Assembly: GCA_937912045.1 (NCBI GenBank)
Contig: CALDPI010000155.1
Span: 1 to 5,352, forward strand
DNA: 5,352 nt
Direction of reading: 5' to 3'
Source: an uncultured Clostridia bacterium
Lineage (GTDB): Bacteria; Bacillota; Clostridia; Oscillospirales; Acutalibacteraceae
The notes under the pieces were generated by a model. That model searched no databases. It was not told where the DNA came from and was given only the letters and a program-made list of their open reading frames with translations. Of the stretch, positions 1-5,352 are shown piece by piece. Each line of letters begins with the position of its first letter. The first letter of the stretch is position 1. The translations under genes and the position numbers were made by a program.

Positions 1-291
1 TCCACCACCATCCTGGTAGCTGTTGTTAAGGGCAAGGATATCACCAAGGAAGGCATCAACGCTGCTATGAAGGCTGCTGCTTCTGCTTCCTTCGGTTACA
101 CTGAGGAACAGCTCGTTTCTTCCGACATCATCGGTATCACTTACGGTTCTCTCTTCGATGCAACACAGACAATGGTTGCTAAGATTGACGATGACACCTA
201 TCAGGTACAGGTTGTTTCTTGGTATGACAACGAGAACTCTTACACAAGCCAGATGGTTCGTACCATTAAGTACTTCGCTGAGCTTGCATAA
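1..291 (+). CDS. gap: Glyceraldehyde-3-phosphate dehydrogenase, type I, C-terminal part (5' end outside window)
   Basis: Cytosolic glycolytic enzyme that oxidises and phosphorylates glyceraldehyde 3-phosphate with NAD+ to give 1,3-bisphosphoglycerate. Only the last 96 codons are present, in frame 1 from the first base to a TAA stop. The visible part is the end of the catalytic domain and the C-terminal helix. It shows FGYTEEQLVSSD, YGSLFDATQT and VVSWYDNENSYTSQMVRT, the last containing the conserved Asn region that contacts the nicotinamide. The catalytic Cys lies upstream of the window. Codon use is strongly biased: Ile is six ATC, two ATT and no ATA, Ala is mostly GCT, and the one Arg is CGT, as expected for a very highly expressed gene. 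A strong intrinsic terminator follows 18 nt after the stop, so gap ends its transcript here. Identification is secure; the paralogue class (gapA versus another type I copy) cannot be decided from the fragment. Confidence 0.97.
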   Translation, partial: STTILVAVVKGKDITKEGINAAMKAAASASFGYTEEQLVSSDIIGITYGSLFDATQTMVAKIDDDTYQVQVVSWYDNENSYTSQMVRTIKYFAELA

Positions 292-309
292 GAATTTGCA
301 AAAAGCTAA

Positions 310-336
310 ACGCTCTGCTTCGGCAGAGCGTTTTTT
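310..336. terminator. Rho-independent bidirectional terminator between convergent gap and eno
   Basis: A perfect 9-bp inverted repeat, ACGCTCTGC (310-318) and GCAGAGCGT (323-331), closes a TTCG tetraloop (319-322) and runs into a six-T tract (331-336). The stem can extend by A308-A309 pairing with T332-T333. On the plus strand this is a textbook intrinsic terminator for gap. On the minus strand the loop reads CGAA, and the stem is followed by a less regular T-rich run (TTTAGCTTTTT), so it probably also ends the enolase transcript, which stops just before it. The eno stop codon lies at 338-340, directly beside the plus-strand T tract. Confidence 0.92.
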
Positions 337-337
337 C

Positions 338-1579
338 TTATATTTTGACCTCTTGCTCTATCATCAGAAGACGGTTGTATTTTGCGGTGCGCTCGCCCCT
401 TGCCGGTGCACCTGTTTTTATTCTTGTGGCATTGACGGCAACCGCCAAATCGGCAATTGTTGTGTCCTCTGTTTCGCCCGAGCGGTGCGACACCACAATC
501 TGATAGCCGTGGTGCTTTGCCAGCTTTATTACGTTTACGGTCTCGGTCAGGGTGCCAATTTGATTTGGTTTTATGAGAATGCTGTTGGCCGCCTTGCAGG
601 TAAAGCCTTTTTTAAGCCTTTCTTCATTCGTGACAAACAAATCATCGCCAACGAGGGCAATGTCATTCGAGAGCACGTCGGTCATACGCTCCCAGCCTGC
701 CCAGTCGTTTTCACCCAATCCGTCCTCGATGGAAATGATGGGGTATTTCTTGGTCAAATCCTTATAAAATGCAATCAGCTCTGCGCTGTCAAGCTCCTTT
801 TGACGCTTAGGCATTTTATATTTTCCGTCGCCCTGCCACCATTCGCTTGCGGCAACGTCCAGCGCGAGCTTTATTTCCTTTTCGTAGCCTGCCTTTTTCA
901 CCGCTTCTAAAATCAGTTCTATGGCGGCAATATCGTCGGGGAGGTCGGGTGCGTAGCCGCCCTCATCGCCGATACCTGAAGAAAGGGAGCGTGACGACAG
1001 CATTTTGCCGAGGGTGTGATATACCTCACTGCAGATACGAAGCCCCTCTGCAAGTGTGGAAACGCCAAGGGGCACAATCATAAACTCCTGTATATCAATA
1101 TTATTCGCAGCGTGTGCCCCGCCGTTTAAAATATTCATCATTGGGGTTGGAATCCAGCTGCCAGAAAAGCCGCCGATATATCGATAAAGGGGCATTCTGT
1201 GCGACATTGCCGCCGCCTTGCAGGTGGCAAGCGACACGGCGAGCATTGCATTAGCACCAAGACGGGATTTATTTTCGGTTCCGTCAAGGCGGCAGAGCGT
1301 TTTATCTATTCTCCCCTGTTTTGAGGCATCAAAGCCGTATAACGCTTTATTAATTTCGTTATTTATATTTCCAACAGCCTTAATAACACCGCGTCCGTTA
1401 TACCTTGTTTTATCACCGTCACGCAGCTCGTGCGCTTCGTACTCACCCGTTGAGGCGCCTGACGGTGCTATTGCAAAGCCATATGAGCCGTCCTCCAGCT
1501 CTACCCTTGCGGCTACGGTTGGGTTGCTTCTTGAATCTAAAAGCTGATAACCTGTTATGTTTACAATCTTTGTTTTCAT
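338..1579 (-). CDS. eno: Enolase (phosphopyruvate hydratase), somewhat divergent and short
   Basis: Cytosolic glycolytic enzyme that interconverts 2-phosphoglycerate and phosphoenolpyruvate using Mg2+. It is complete at 413 residues, slightly shorter than the usual 425-435, with the shortfall mostly at the C-terminus, which ends soon after KYNRLLMIEQE. Visible landmarks are the mobile loop APSGASTGEYEA (38-49), NGGAHA with His156, QEFM (164-167), GDEGGYAP with Glu206, metal ligands Asp241, Glu285 (SIEDGL) and Asp312 (GDDLF), catalytic Lys337 (ILIKPNQ), SHRSGE (364-369) and Lys388 (IKTGAP). All expected catalytic residues are present, so activity is likely. The start is ATG at 1579, preceded by GGAGGG (1592-1587) with a 7-nt spacer. 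Oddities are Ser18 in DSRSNPT, where enolases normally have Gly, and codons including ATA, AGA, AGG and CGA, unlike the optimised gap next door. It is monocistronic as far as visible and convergent with gap. It could be the main enolase or a secondary copy. Confidence 0.95.
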   Translation of the reverse strand: MKTKIVNITGYQLLDSRSNPTVAARVELEDGSYGFAIAPSGASTGEYEAHELRDGDKTRYNGRGVIKAVGNINNEINKALYGFDASKQGRIDKTLCRLDGTENKSRLGANAMLAVSLATCKAAAMSHRMPLYRYIGGFSGSWIPTPMMNILNGGAHAANNIDIQEFMIVPLGVSTLAEGLRICSEVYHTLGKMLSSRSLSSGIGDEGGYAPDLPDDIAAIELILEAVKKAGYEKEIKLALDVAASEWWQGDGKYKMPKRQKELDSAELIAFYKDLTKKYPIISIEDGLGENDWAGWERMTDVLSNDIALVGDDLFVTNEERLKKGFTCKAANSILIKPNQIGTLTETVNVIKLAKHHGYQIVVSHRSGETEDTTIADLAVAVNATRIKTGAPARGERTAKYNRLLMIEQEVKI

Positions 1580-1651
1580 TTTATTTCCCTCCGAGAATAT
1601 TGTGCCTTTTTTTATTGGAAATATAAAATAAAAATTATTTGCGTTTTATGC

Positions 1652-1680
1652 TTTTATTTTTTAATATCTTATGATATAAT
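1652..1680 (+). promoter_or_regulatory. Putative sigma-A type extended -10 promoter for rlmB and the genes after it
   Basis: A perfect TATAAT (1675-1680) is preceded by TG one base upstream (TGATATAAT from 1672), an extended -10 element. The -35 position at 17-bp spacing is TTTTAT (1652-1657), a weak match, which extended -10 promoters tolerate. It lies in a very AT-rich stretch. Transcription would start near 1687, about 25 nt before the rlmB GTG, leaving a short leader holding the ribosome binding site and no room for a riboswitch. The divergent eno promoter must lie in the same intergenic region (1593-1711), but I could not find a convincing -35/-10 pair on the minus strand. Confidence 0.6.
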
Positions 1681-1711
1681 ATTACTAAATATGGACTTGG
1701 GGGACTTATAG

Positions 1712-2461
1712 GTGAACGATAGCACGCAGGGTAACAACTTAATAGCGGGACGCAACGCCGTTTTGGAGGCTATTCGCGGTGGCCGTGAAATTGACAGGCT
1801 TCTTGTCTGCCACGGGACCGAGGGTGGCTCTCTTGCGGCGATTATTGCCAAATGCAAGCAAAAGGGTATCCTTATTAAAGAGGTCTCTCCGCAGAAGATG
1901 GATTATCTTTGCGGCGGTGCTGTTCACCAGGGTGTTGCTGTGATGATTGCATCGCACGAATACTGTGAGGTTTCGGACATTCTGGCACTTGCCAAGGAAC
2001 GAAACGAAGCGCCCTTTATTGTTATCTGTGACGAAATTGAGGACCCGCACAATCTGGGTGCCATTATCCGAACGGCCGAAGCCGGCGGTGTTCACGGAAT
2101 TATCATTCCCGAAAGACGAAGCGCCTCTCTTAATATGACGGTTGCAAAATCGGCAAGCGGCGCTTTGGAATATATGAAGGTGGCTCGCGTCACCAACATT
2201 GCAAACACTATTGACGCACTCAAAGAAGAGGGCGTTTGGGTGTTTGGTGCAGATATGGACGGCTCTGACCGACACTCGTTTGATTTTACCGCGCCCTGTG
2301 CCATTGTTATTGGCAACGAGGGCAAAGGAATCGGACGTTTGGTTGCCAAAAAGTGTGACGGCATTGTCAGCCTTCCGATGTATGGAAAGATTAACTCGCT
2401 CAACGCATCGGTTGCCGCAGGCATTCTGATATACGAAGTTGCAGACCAGCGACATAAATAA
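1712..2461 (+). CDS. rlmB: SpoU/TrmH-family 23S rRNA (guanosine-2'-O)-methyltransferase, RlmB type
   Basis: Predicted to transfer a methyl group from S-adenosylmethionine to the ribose 2'-OH of a guanosine in 23S rRNA (G2251 in E. coli numbering for RlmB). The length of 249 residues is typical. The N-terminal substrate-binding domain (about 8-80) starts with the family pattern LIAGRNAVLEAI and includes VHQGVAVM (71-78). The C-terminal SPOUT domain, with its trefoil knot, carries motif 1 DPHNLGAIIRTAEAGG (Asn114, Arg120), motif 2 IVIGNEGKGI (198-207, Glu203) and motif 3 LPMYGKINSLNASVAAGI (221-238). The start is GTG at 1712, chosen for GGGGGA at 1699-1704 with a 7-nt spacer. It ends in TAA, 20 nt before the start of the next gene, and is probably co-transcribed with it. 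The family is certain. The exact target nucleotide is inferred, because YsgA or TrmH-like relatives share these motifs, although the full N-terminal domain favours RlmB. Confidence 0.93.
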   Translation: MNDSTQGNNLIAGRNAVLEAIRGGREIDRLLVCHGTEGGSLAAIIAKCKQKGILIKEVSPQKMDYLCGGAVHQGVAVMIASHEYCEVSDILALAKERNEAPFIVICDEIEDPHNLGAIIRTAEAGGVHGIIIPERRSASLNMTVAKSASGALEYMKVARVTNIANTIDALKEEGVWVFGADMDGSDRHSFDFTAPCAIVIGNEGKGIGRLVAKKCDGIVSLPMYGKINSLNASVAAGILIYEVADQRHK

Positions 2462-2465
2462 TTTT

Positions 2466-2471
2466 GGGGGA
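2466..2471 (+). promoter_or_regulatory. Ribosome binding site deciding the start of the P-type ATPase-like gene
   Basis: GGGGGA lies 10 nt before ATG 2482. The open frame extends upstream to a TTG at 2464, but that codon overlaps this purine run and has no Shine-Dalgarno site of its own, so ATG 2482 (protein starting MGLFSKKHKK) is preferred. The same GGGGGA sequence serves rlmB. Confidence 0.7.
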
Positions 2472-2481
2472 AAGCAAGAAT

Positions 2482-4914
2482 ATGGGACTGTTTTCTAAAA
2501 AACACAAGAAATCATATTACGACTATTCTTACATAAACGCTGAAAACGGAAATTTTGCCACGCTTGATGATGAGGGTATCATCCCCATCGGCATGCGCAC
2601 CGACATAAACTTTGCGCCGCACGCGCTGACCGCCGACGAGGTTAAGGGTAACGAGCCCATAACGCCCGTCACCGACATTCCGATGCAGTCCGCGGGCGAG
2701 TCGCTCTATCAGCGTATGATGGAGGCTCACCGCGAGGAAAAGGACGAGGTTGACAAAAAGGCCGAAGAGGTCAAGGAGCAGGCTGAATCCCTGCTTTCGC
2801 GCTGTTCGCAGTTCACAGAGGGTGAAAAGCCTGCGGACGACGGCGAGCCGCTTTACAAGCTTGACAGCATTGAGGATATCATTGCCGAGGCTGAAAAGCG
2901 TGCCGAGCAACGCGTGAACAGCCTTTATAACAAGGTGGCTGAGGTGACCGAAACGGTGACCGAGGAACCAAGCCGCGAGGCTGTTTCGCACTCTGCCGAC
3001 CTTACTAAAAAGCAGGAAGAGAGCATTGCCGCTGAAAAGCCTGCAAAAGAAGACATTACCGAAAAAATTGTTGAGCCCGAGGCTGAGGATATTCCCCTCA
3101 CCTTAACAGAGCCCGAAGAAGAGCTTGACAAGACGCGGGTCATTGACCTTTCGGCAACACCCGAAAACGAGCCTGAAAATATTACGATGGTTCACGAAAC
3201 CGAGGTTAAGAATTATCAGTACCGATTCGCTGACGAGGAAATCGAAGAGGCCTCGATTGATAACGAGAGCACAATGCCCTTCGCCGCTATAAAGGATATT
3301 CCCGTTACGCCTTTTATGGAGGATATTAAATCCTCCACGTCGGACGACACAGATGAGTTTGACGATTATGAAGAGGATGAAGCCGAGGAAGAGGTTTTTG
3401 GCGATTATGAAACGGTGGAGGATGCCGCACGAATTCGCAAGGATTTAAAGCAGAAAAAGGCTTCTTTAAATCTGCGGCTCTGCTTTACTTTGATTATTTC
3501 CGCCGTTCTGCTTATTGCCAATTTTCCCTTCTTATCCGAAGTTAAAGCGCAGTTTGAGGACGTTTTTGCCATTGCACAGCTGGCGCTCACCGTTACTGCG
3601 GCCATCATCAATCTTGATATTTTCAAGAGCTTCACCGCTTTCTTCGGAAAACGCACCGAGCAGGACCTTTCCCTTTCGATGTGCACCCTGATTTCTATCG
3701 GATACGGTATTTTTGCGGTTGCTACCGAAAGCTATTCCTTGGCACAGTTTGGCATTATTGCCGTGTTTGGTATGCTTTTCTCCTGTATTGGCAAGAGATG
3801 CACCGTAACACGTACACTTAAAAACTTTGAGTGCATATCAAACAGCGACGAAAAAAGTGCACTCACTTTGATTGACGAAAATAACGGCTCTTTCACCATT
3901 GCATATGACGCAATCGACGGCGAAGCTTTGGTTGCGGCCGGCAGAAAGACCGTCAACGTTTTAGGCTTCCTTAAAAATTCGCAAAGCAGAAACCCGTTTG
4001 AAAAGAAGGGCTTTGTGCTTTCGGTTGTCGGCACTGTTATTTCTGCATTAATGGCGGTTTACTGCTTTGTAACGCTGAAAACAGCAGAGGCTTTTGGCTT
4101 CACTGCCTTAATGTTTGCGATTTCTTCGCCCTTTAGTGCCACGCTAATTACCTCCCTGCCGCTTAAGCTTGCTTCTCGCCGTCTTTCACAGTATGGCGCA
4201 ATGCTCAGCGGTTACAGAGCGGCAGAGGAAATTGAAGCCACCAACGCGGTTGTTTTGGATGCCGGAAGCATTTTCCCGCGCGGAACGGTTAAAATGTTTG
4301 ATATGAAGGTGCTTGCCGCAAACGACCTTGAACGCACGATTTTCAATGCCGCGGCGGTTACCACCTCGATTGGCAGTCCGTTAGGGCACGTTTTCCGCAG
4401 AATTGCACGCACAAGCGACGATTACGTTTTGCCGACCGCCGACTCTGTTAAGTACGAAAAGCGAATGGGTATTTCCGGCTGGGTTGGCGACGATTCGCTG
4501 CTTATCGGCAACCGAACACTTATGGAAACACACGGCGTTTCGGTGCCGTCGGTTGAGGTTGATAAGAAAATCCTTAGAAGCGGATACTTCCCTGTTTACG
4601 TTGCATCGGGCGGTAACCCTTGTGCTTTGCTGATTGTTGGCTATGAAAACGACCCAAAAATCACAAAAGAGCTCCACAGGCTTTGCGATATGGGCGTTAC
4701 GCTGCTTATAAACAACTGCGACCCCAACATAACCGAAGAGATGCTTTGTGATTATTTTGACCTGCCTTGCGACTTTGTTAAGGTTATGAAGAGCGGCAGT
4801 GTTAAAAAATATGAGGAATGCACCGAATTTGAGGAAAGCACCGAAAGCGGCGCCGCTTTTGACGGCAGTGCTCCTGCCCTTGCCGCTATTGTTACCGCGG
4901 CCATCAAGGTTTAG
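2482..4914 (+). CDS. Degenerate P1B-type (heavy-metal) ATPase-like membrane protein with a long acidic N-terminal extension
   Basis: No named family recognised; the P-type ATPase relation comes from motif order and topology. The product has 810 residues. Residues 1-330 are hydrophilic and very acidic (18 of residues 281-320 are Asp or Glu), with likely coiled coils near 75-110 and 128-155. Six hydrophobic segments follow, roughly 331-350, 361-381, 398-415, 419-437, 510-532 and 536-558, the P1B pattern before the catalytic region. Degenerate signatures appear in the right order: SSPF (548-551) for CPC; LDAGSIF (592-598) for the DKTGTLT phosphorylation motif, with Asp593 kept; GSPLG (631-635) for HPLG; IGN (675-677) in the nucleotide-domain position; NNCDPN (744-749) for TGDN; FDGSAPAL (793-800) for GDGxNDAPAL. 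The A domain, with its TGES loop, is much reduced. ATP-driven transport therefore seems unlikely; a structural, sensing or regulatory role is conceivable. The stop is TAG, with the frame open again beyond it. It sits between rlmB and metG. Confidence 0.8.
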   Translation: MGLFSKKHKKSYYDYSYINAENGNFATLDDEGIIPIGMRTDINFAPHALTADEVKGNEPITPVTDIPMQSAGESLYQRMMEAHREEKDEVDKKAEEVKEQAESLLSRCSQFTEGEKPADDGEPLYKLDSIEDIIAEAEKRAEQRVNSLYNKVAEVTETVTEEPSREAVSHSADLTKKQEESIAAEKPAKEDITEKIVEPEAEDIPLTLTEPEEELDKTRVIDLSATPENEPENITMVHETEVKNYQYRFADEEIEEASIDNESTMPFAAIKDIPVTPFMEDIKSSTSDDTDEFDDYEEDEAEEEVFGDYETVEDAARIRKDLKQKKASLNLRLCFTLIISAVLLIANFPFLSEVKAQFEDVFAIAQLALTVTAAIINLDIFKSFTAFFGKRTEQDLSLSMCTLISIGYGIFAVATESYSLAQFGIIAVFGMLFSCIGKRCTVTRTLKNFECISNSDEKSALTLIDENNGSFTIAYDAIDGEALVAAGRKTVNVLGFLKNSQSRNPFEKKGFVLSVVGTVISALMAVYCFVTLKTAEAFGFTALMFAISSPFSATLITSLPLKLASRRLSQYGAMLSGYRAAEEIEATNAVVLDAGSIFPRGTVKMFDMKVLAANDLERTIFNAAAVTTSIGSPLGHVFRRIARTSDDYVLPTADSVKYEKRMGISGWVGDDSLLIGNRTLMETHGVSVPSVEVDKKILRSGYFPVYVASGGNPCALLIVGYENDPKITKELHRLCDMGVTLLINNCDPNITEEMLCDYFDLPCDFVKVMKSGSVKKYEECTEFEESTESGAAFDGSAPALAAIVTAAIKV
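4912..4914 (+). other. In-frame amber codon splitting the ATPase-like reading frame
   Basis: TAG follows residue Val810 and the same frame continues for 58 codons (cgc tta acg gcg gca atg and on) to TAA at 5089-5091. The sequence on both sides reads AIKV-stop-RLTAAM, which lines up with the IRLSRxTxxxI helix that joins the P domain to the last transmembrane pair in P1B ATPases. A sense codon at this position (for example TCG, CAG or AAG, each one base away) would give one protein of 869 residues. The other stops in this window, gap, eno and rlmB, are all TAA, and none of those genes has an in-frame TAG, so general reassignment of UAG has no support here. The cause could be a real nonsense mutation, readthrough, stop-restart translation or a base-call error. 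Confidence 0.75.
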
Positions 4915-4929
4915 CGCTTAACGGCGGCA

Positions 4930-5091
4930 ATGACGACGCTCCACACGCTGACCTATATTCTCGGTATTGTTGCGGCGGCACTTCTTATAATCCTTGGTAA
5001 CGCGGCATACGCAACACCGCTTTACGCACTTCTTTATCTCTTTGTAAGTCTTATAATCGTGTATCTTGCACCTTTATTTTATAAACCCTAA
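4930..5091 (+). CDS. Small two-helix membrane ORF, the predicted last helix pair of the ATPase-like protein
   Basis: From ATG 4930 it encodes 53 residues (MTTLHTLTYI to LAPLFYKP). Two hydrophobic helices lie at about 8-23 (TYILGIVAAALLIILG region) and 32-50 (YALLYLFVSLIIVYLAPLF), with a short polar turn GNAAYATP between them and a short basic tail. It is in the same frame as the upstream gene and begins 15 nt after that gene's TAG, with no clear Shine-Dalgarno site in front (cggcggca). Separate translation would most likely need termination-reinitiation coupling. Codon use (GCG, ACG, CTT, ATA) matches the upstream gene. In P1B ATPases two helices follow the P domain, so this is best read as the split-off C-terminal end of that protein, bringing the total to eight helices. 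An independent small membrane protein is possible but less likely. metG begins 18 nt downstream. Confidence 0.6.
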   Translation: MTTLHTLTYILGIVAAALLIILGNAAYATPLYALLYLFVSLIIVYLAPLFYKP

Positions 5092-5109
5092 CTCCTTGGA
5101 GGAATTGAA

Positions 5110-5352
5110 ATGGAAAAACAGAAATTTTACATCACCACCGCGATTGCCTACAGCTCGCGCAAGCCGCACATCGGAAACGCTTATGACATTGTTCTTGCCG
5201 ATATGATTGCAAGATACAAGCGTATGATGGGCTTTGATGTATTTTTTATGACAGGCTCTGACGAGCACGGTCAGAAGATTGAGGAATATGCCAACGCTGA
5301 GGGTAAGACACCGAAGGAGTACGTTGACGCTATTTCTTCGCAAATCAAGGAC
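5110..5352 (+). CDS. metG: Methionyl-tRNA synthetase, N-terminal part (3' end outside window)
   Basis: Cytosolic class I aminoacyl-tRNA synthetase that charges tRNA-Met with methionine using ATP. The first 81 codons are present and the gene runs off the window. The N-terminus KFYITTAIAYSSRKPHIGNAY contains the ATP-binding HIGH-type signature as HIGN (residues 20-23), a variant I recall from clostridial MetRS proteins, followed by DIVLADMIARYKR and the family block MTGSDEHGQKIEEYA (47-61). The KMSKS loop and anticodon-binding domain lie beyond the window. The start is ATG 5110 with a strong GGAGGA (5098-5103) and a 6-nt spacer. The 18-nt gap to the upstream frame leaves no room for a T-box or SAM leader directly before it, so expression probably depends on the upstream promoter or one inside the preceding gene. 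Confidence 0.96.
   Translation, partial: MEKQKFYITTAIAYSSRKPHIGNAYDIVLADMIARYKRMMGFDVFFMTGSDEHGQKIEEYANAEGKTPKEYVDAISSQIKD

Noticed and set aside
158..910. 250-codon plus-strand open frame across the gap end, the terminator and the antisense of eno
   Set aside because: It overlaps two well-identified genes in other frames, runs through the terminator hairpin, and its Cys/Phe/Leu-rich translation has no recognisable domain; it is a shadow.
1593..1698. AT-rich intergenic region as a possible small RNA or riboswitch for eno or rlmB
   Set aside because: No stable hairpins or conserved riboswitch elements are visible, and the predicted rlmB leader is only about 25 nt; promoter function explains the composition.
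1739..2455. 238-codon minus-strand open frame opposite rlmB
   Set aside because: It lies entirely antisense to a clear SpoU methyltransferase with all family motifs, and its translation is unlike any protein I know.
2464..2481. Six-codon upstream extension of the ATPase-like protein from a TTG start
   Set aside because: The TTG overlaps the GGGGGA ribosome binding site and has no Shine-Dalgarno site in front; ATG 2482 is properly spaced from GGGGGA and gives a natural N-terminus.
4912..4914. UAG read as pyrrolysine or a reassigned sense codon
   Set aside because: The other complete genes here contain no in-frame TAG, and pyrrolysine in bacteria is known mainly from methylamine methyltransferases; nonsense mutation, readthrough or error are simpler explanations.
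5092..5101. CTCC-TT-GGAG inverted repeat over the metG ribosome binding site as a possible regulatory hairpin
   Set aside because: The loop would be only 2 nt, which cannot close a stable hairpin, and the 4-bp stem is weak; it is probably chance next to a strong Shine-Dalgarno site.
5169..5180. HIGN in place of HIGH in the MetRS ATP-binding signature as a possible catalytic defect
   Set aside because: I recall PHIGN followed by a similar Y-x-I-V-L-A-D block as a normal form in clostridial MetRS, and the surrounding residues are well conserved.

Overview
The window carries bacterial chromosomal DNA with standard code usage, dense genes, strong Shine-Dalgarno sites and moderate GC. Protein similarity to low-GC Gram-positive families (type I GAPDH ending, the enolase IKPNQ signature, the MetRS form with PHIGN instead of PHIGH) suggests a member of the Clostridia, possibly an Oscillospiraceae-like gut bacterium. 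That placement is an inference from remembered family sequences, not from a search.

Layout: (1) 1-291, the 3' end of gap (GAPDH) on the plus strand. (2) 310-336, a strong TTCG-capped hairpin between two convergent genes, able to end transcription in both directions. (3) 338-1579 on the minus strand, a complete enolase gene. (4) 1580-1711, an AT-rich divergent intergenic region with an extended -10 promoter pointing right. (5) 1712-2461, a SpoU/TrmH-family 23S rRNA 2'-O-ribose methyltransferase (rlmB type). (6) 2482-4914, a large protein of 810 residues with a very acidic N-terminal third followed by six membrane segments and a soluble region. I read it as a catalytically degenerate relative of P1B-type (heavy-metal) ATPases. 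(7) 4912-5091, the same reading frame continues past a TAG stop into 58 codons encoding two more membrane helices, which is the helix pair expected at the end of a P1B ATPase. (8) 5110-5352, the 5' end of metG (methionyl-tRNA synthetase).

The two left-hand genes are glycolytic and convergent. The right-hand genes form a tight operon-like row (gaps of 20 and 18 nt around the ATPase-like unit) that places an apparent pseudo-ATPase between an rRNA methylase and a tRNA synthetase gene. The most interesting items are the loss of nearly every P-type ATPase catalytic signature in an otherwise intact, long reading frame, and the in-frame TAG that separates it from its predicted last two helices. A second point is the enolase, which keeps its catalytic residues but has a substitution in a near-invariant motif, a short C-terminus and relaxed codon use next to a strongly codon-optimised gap.
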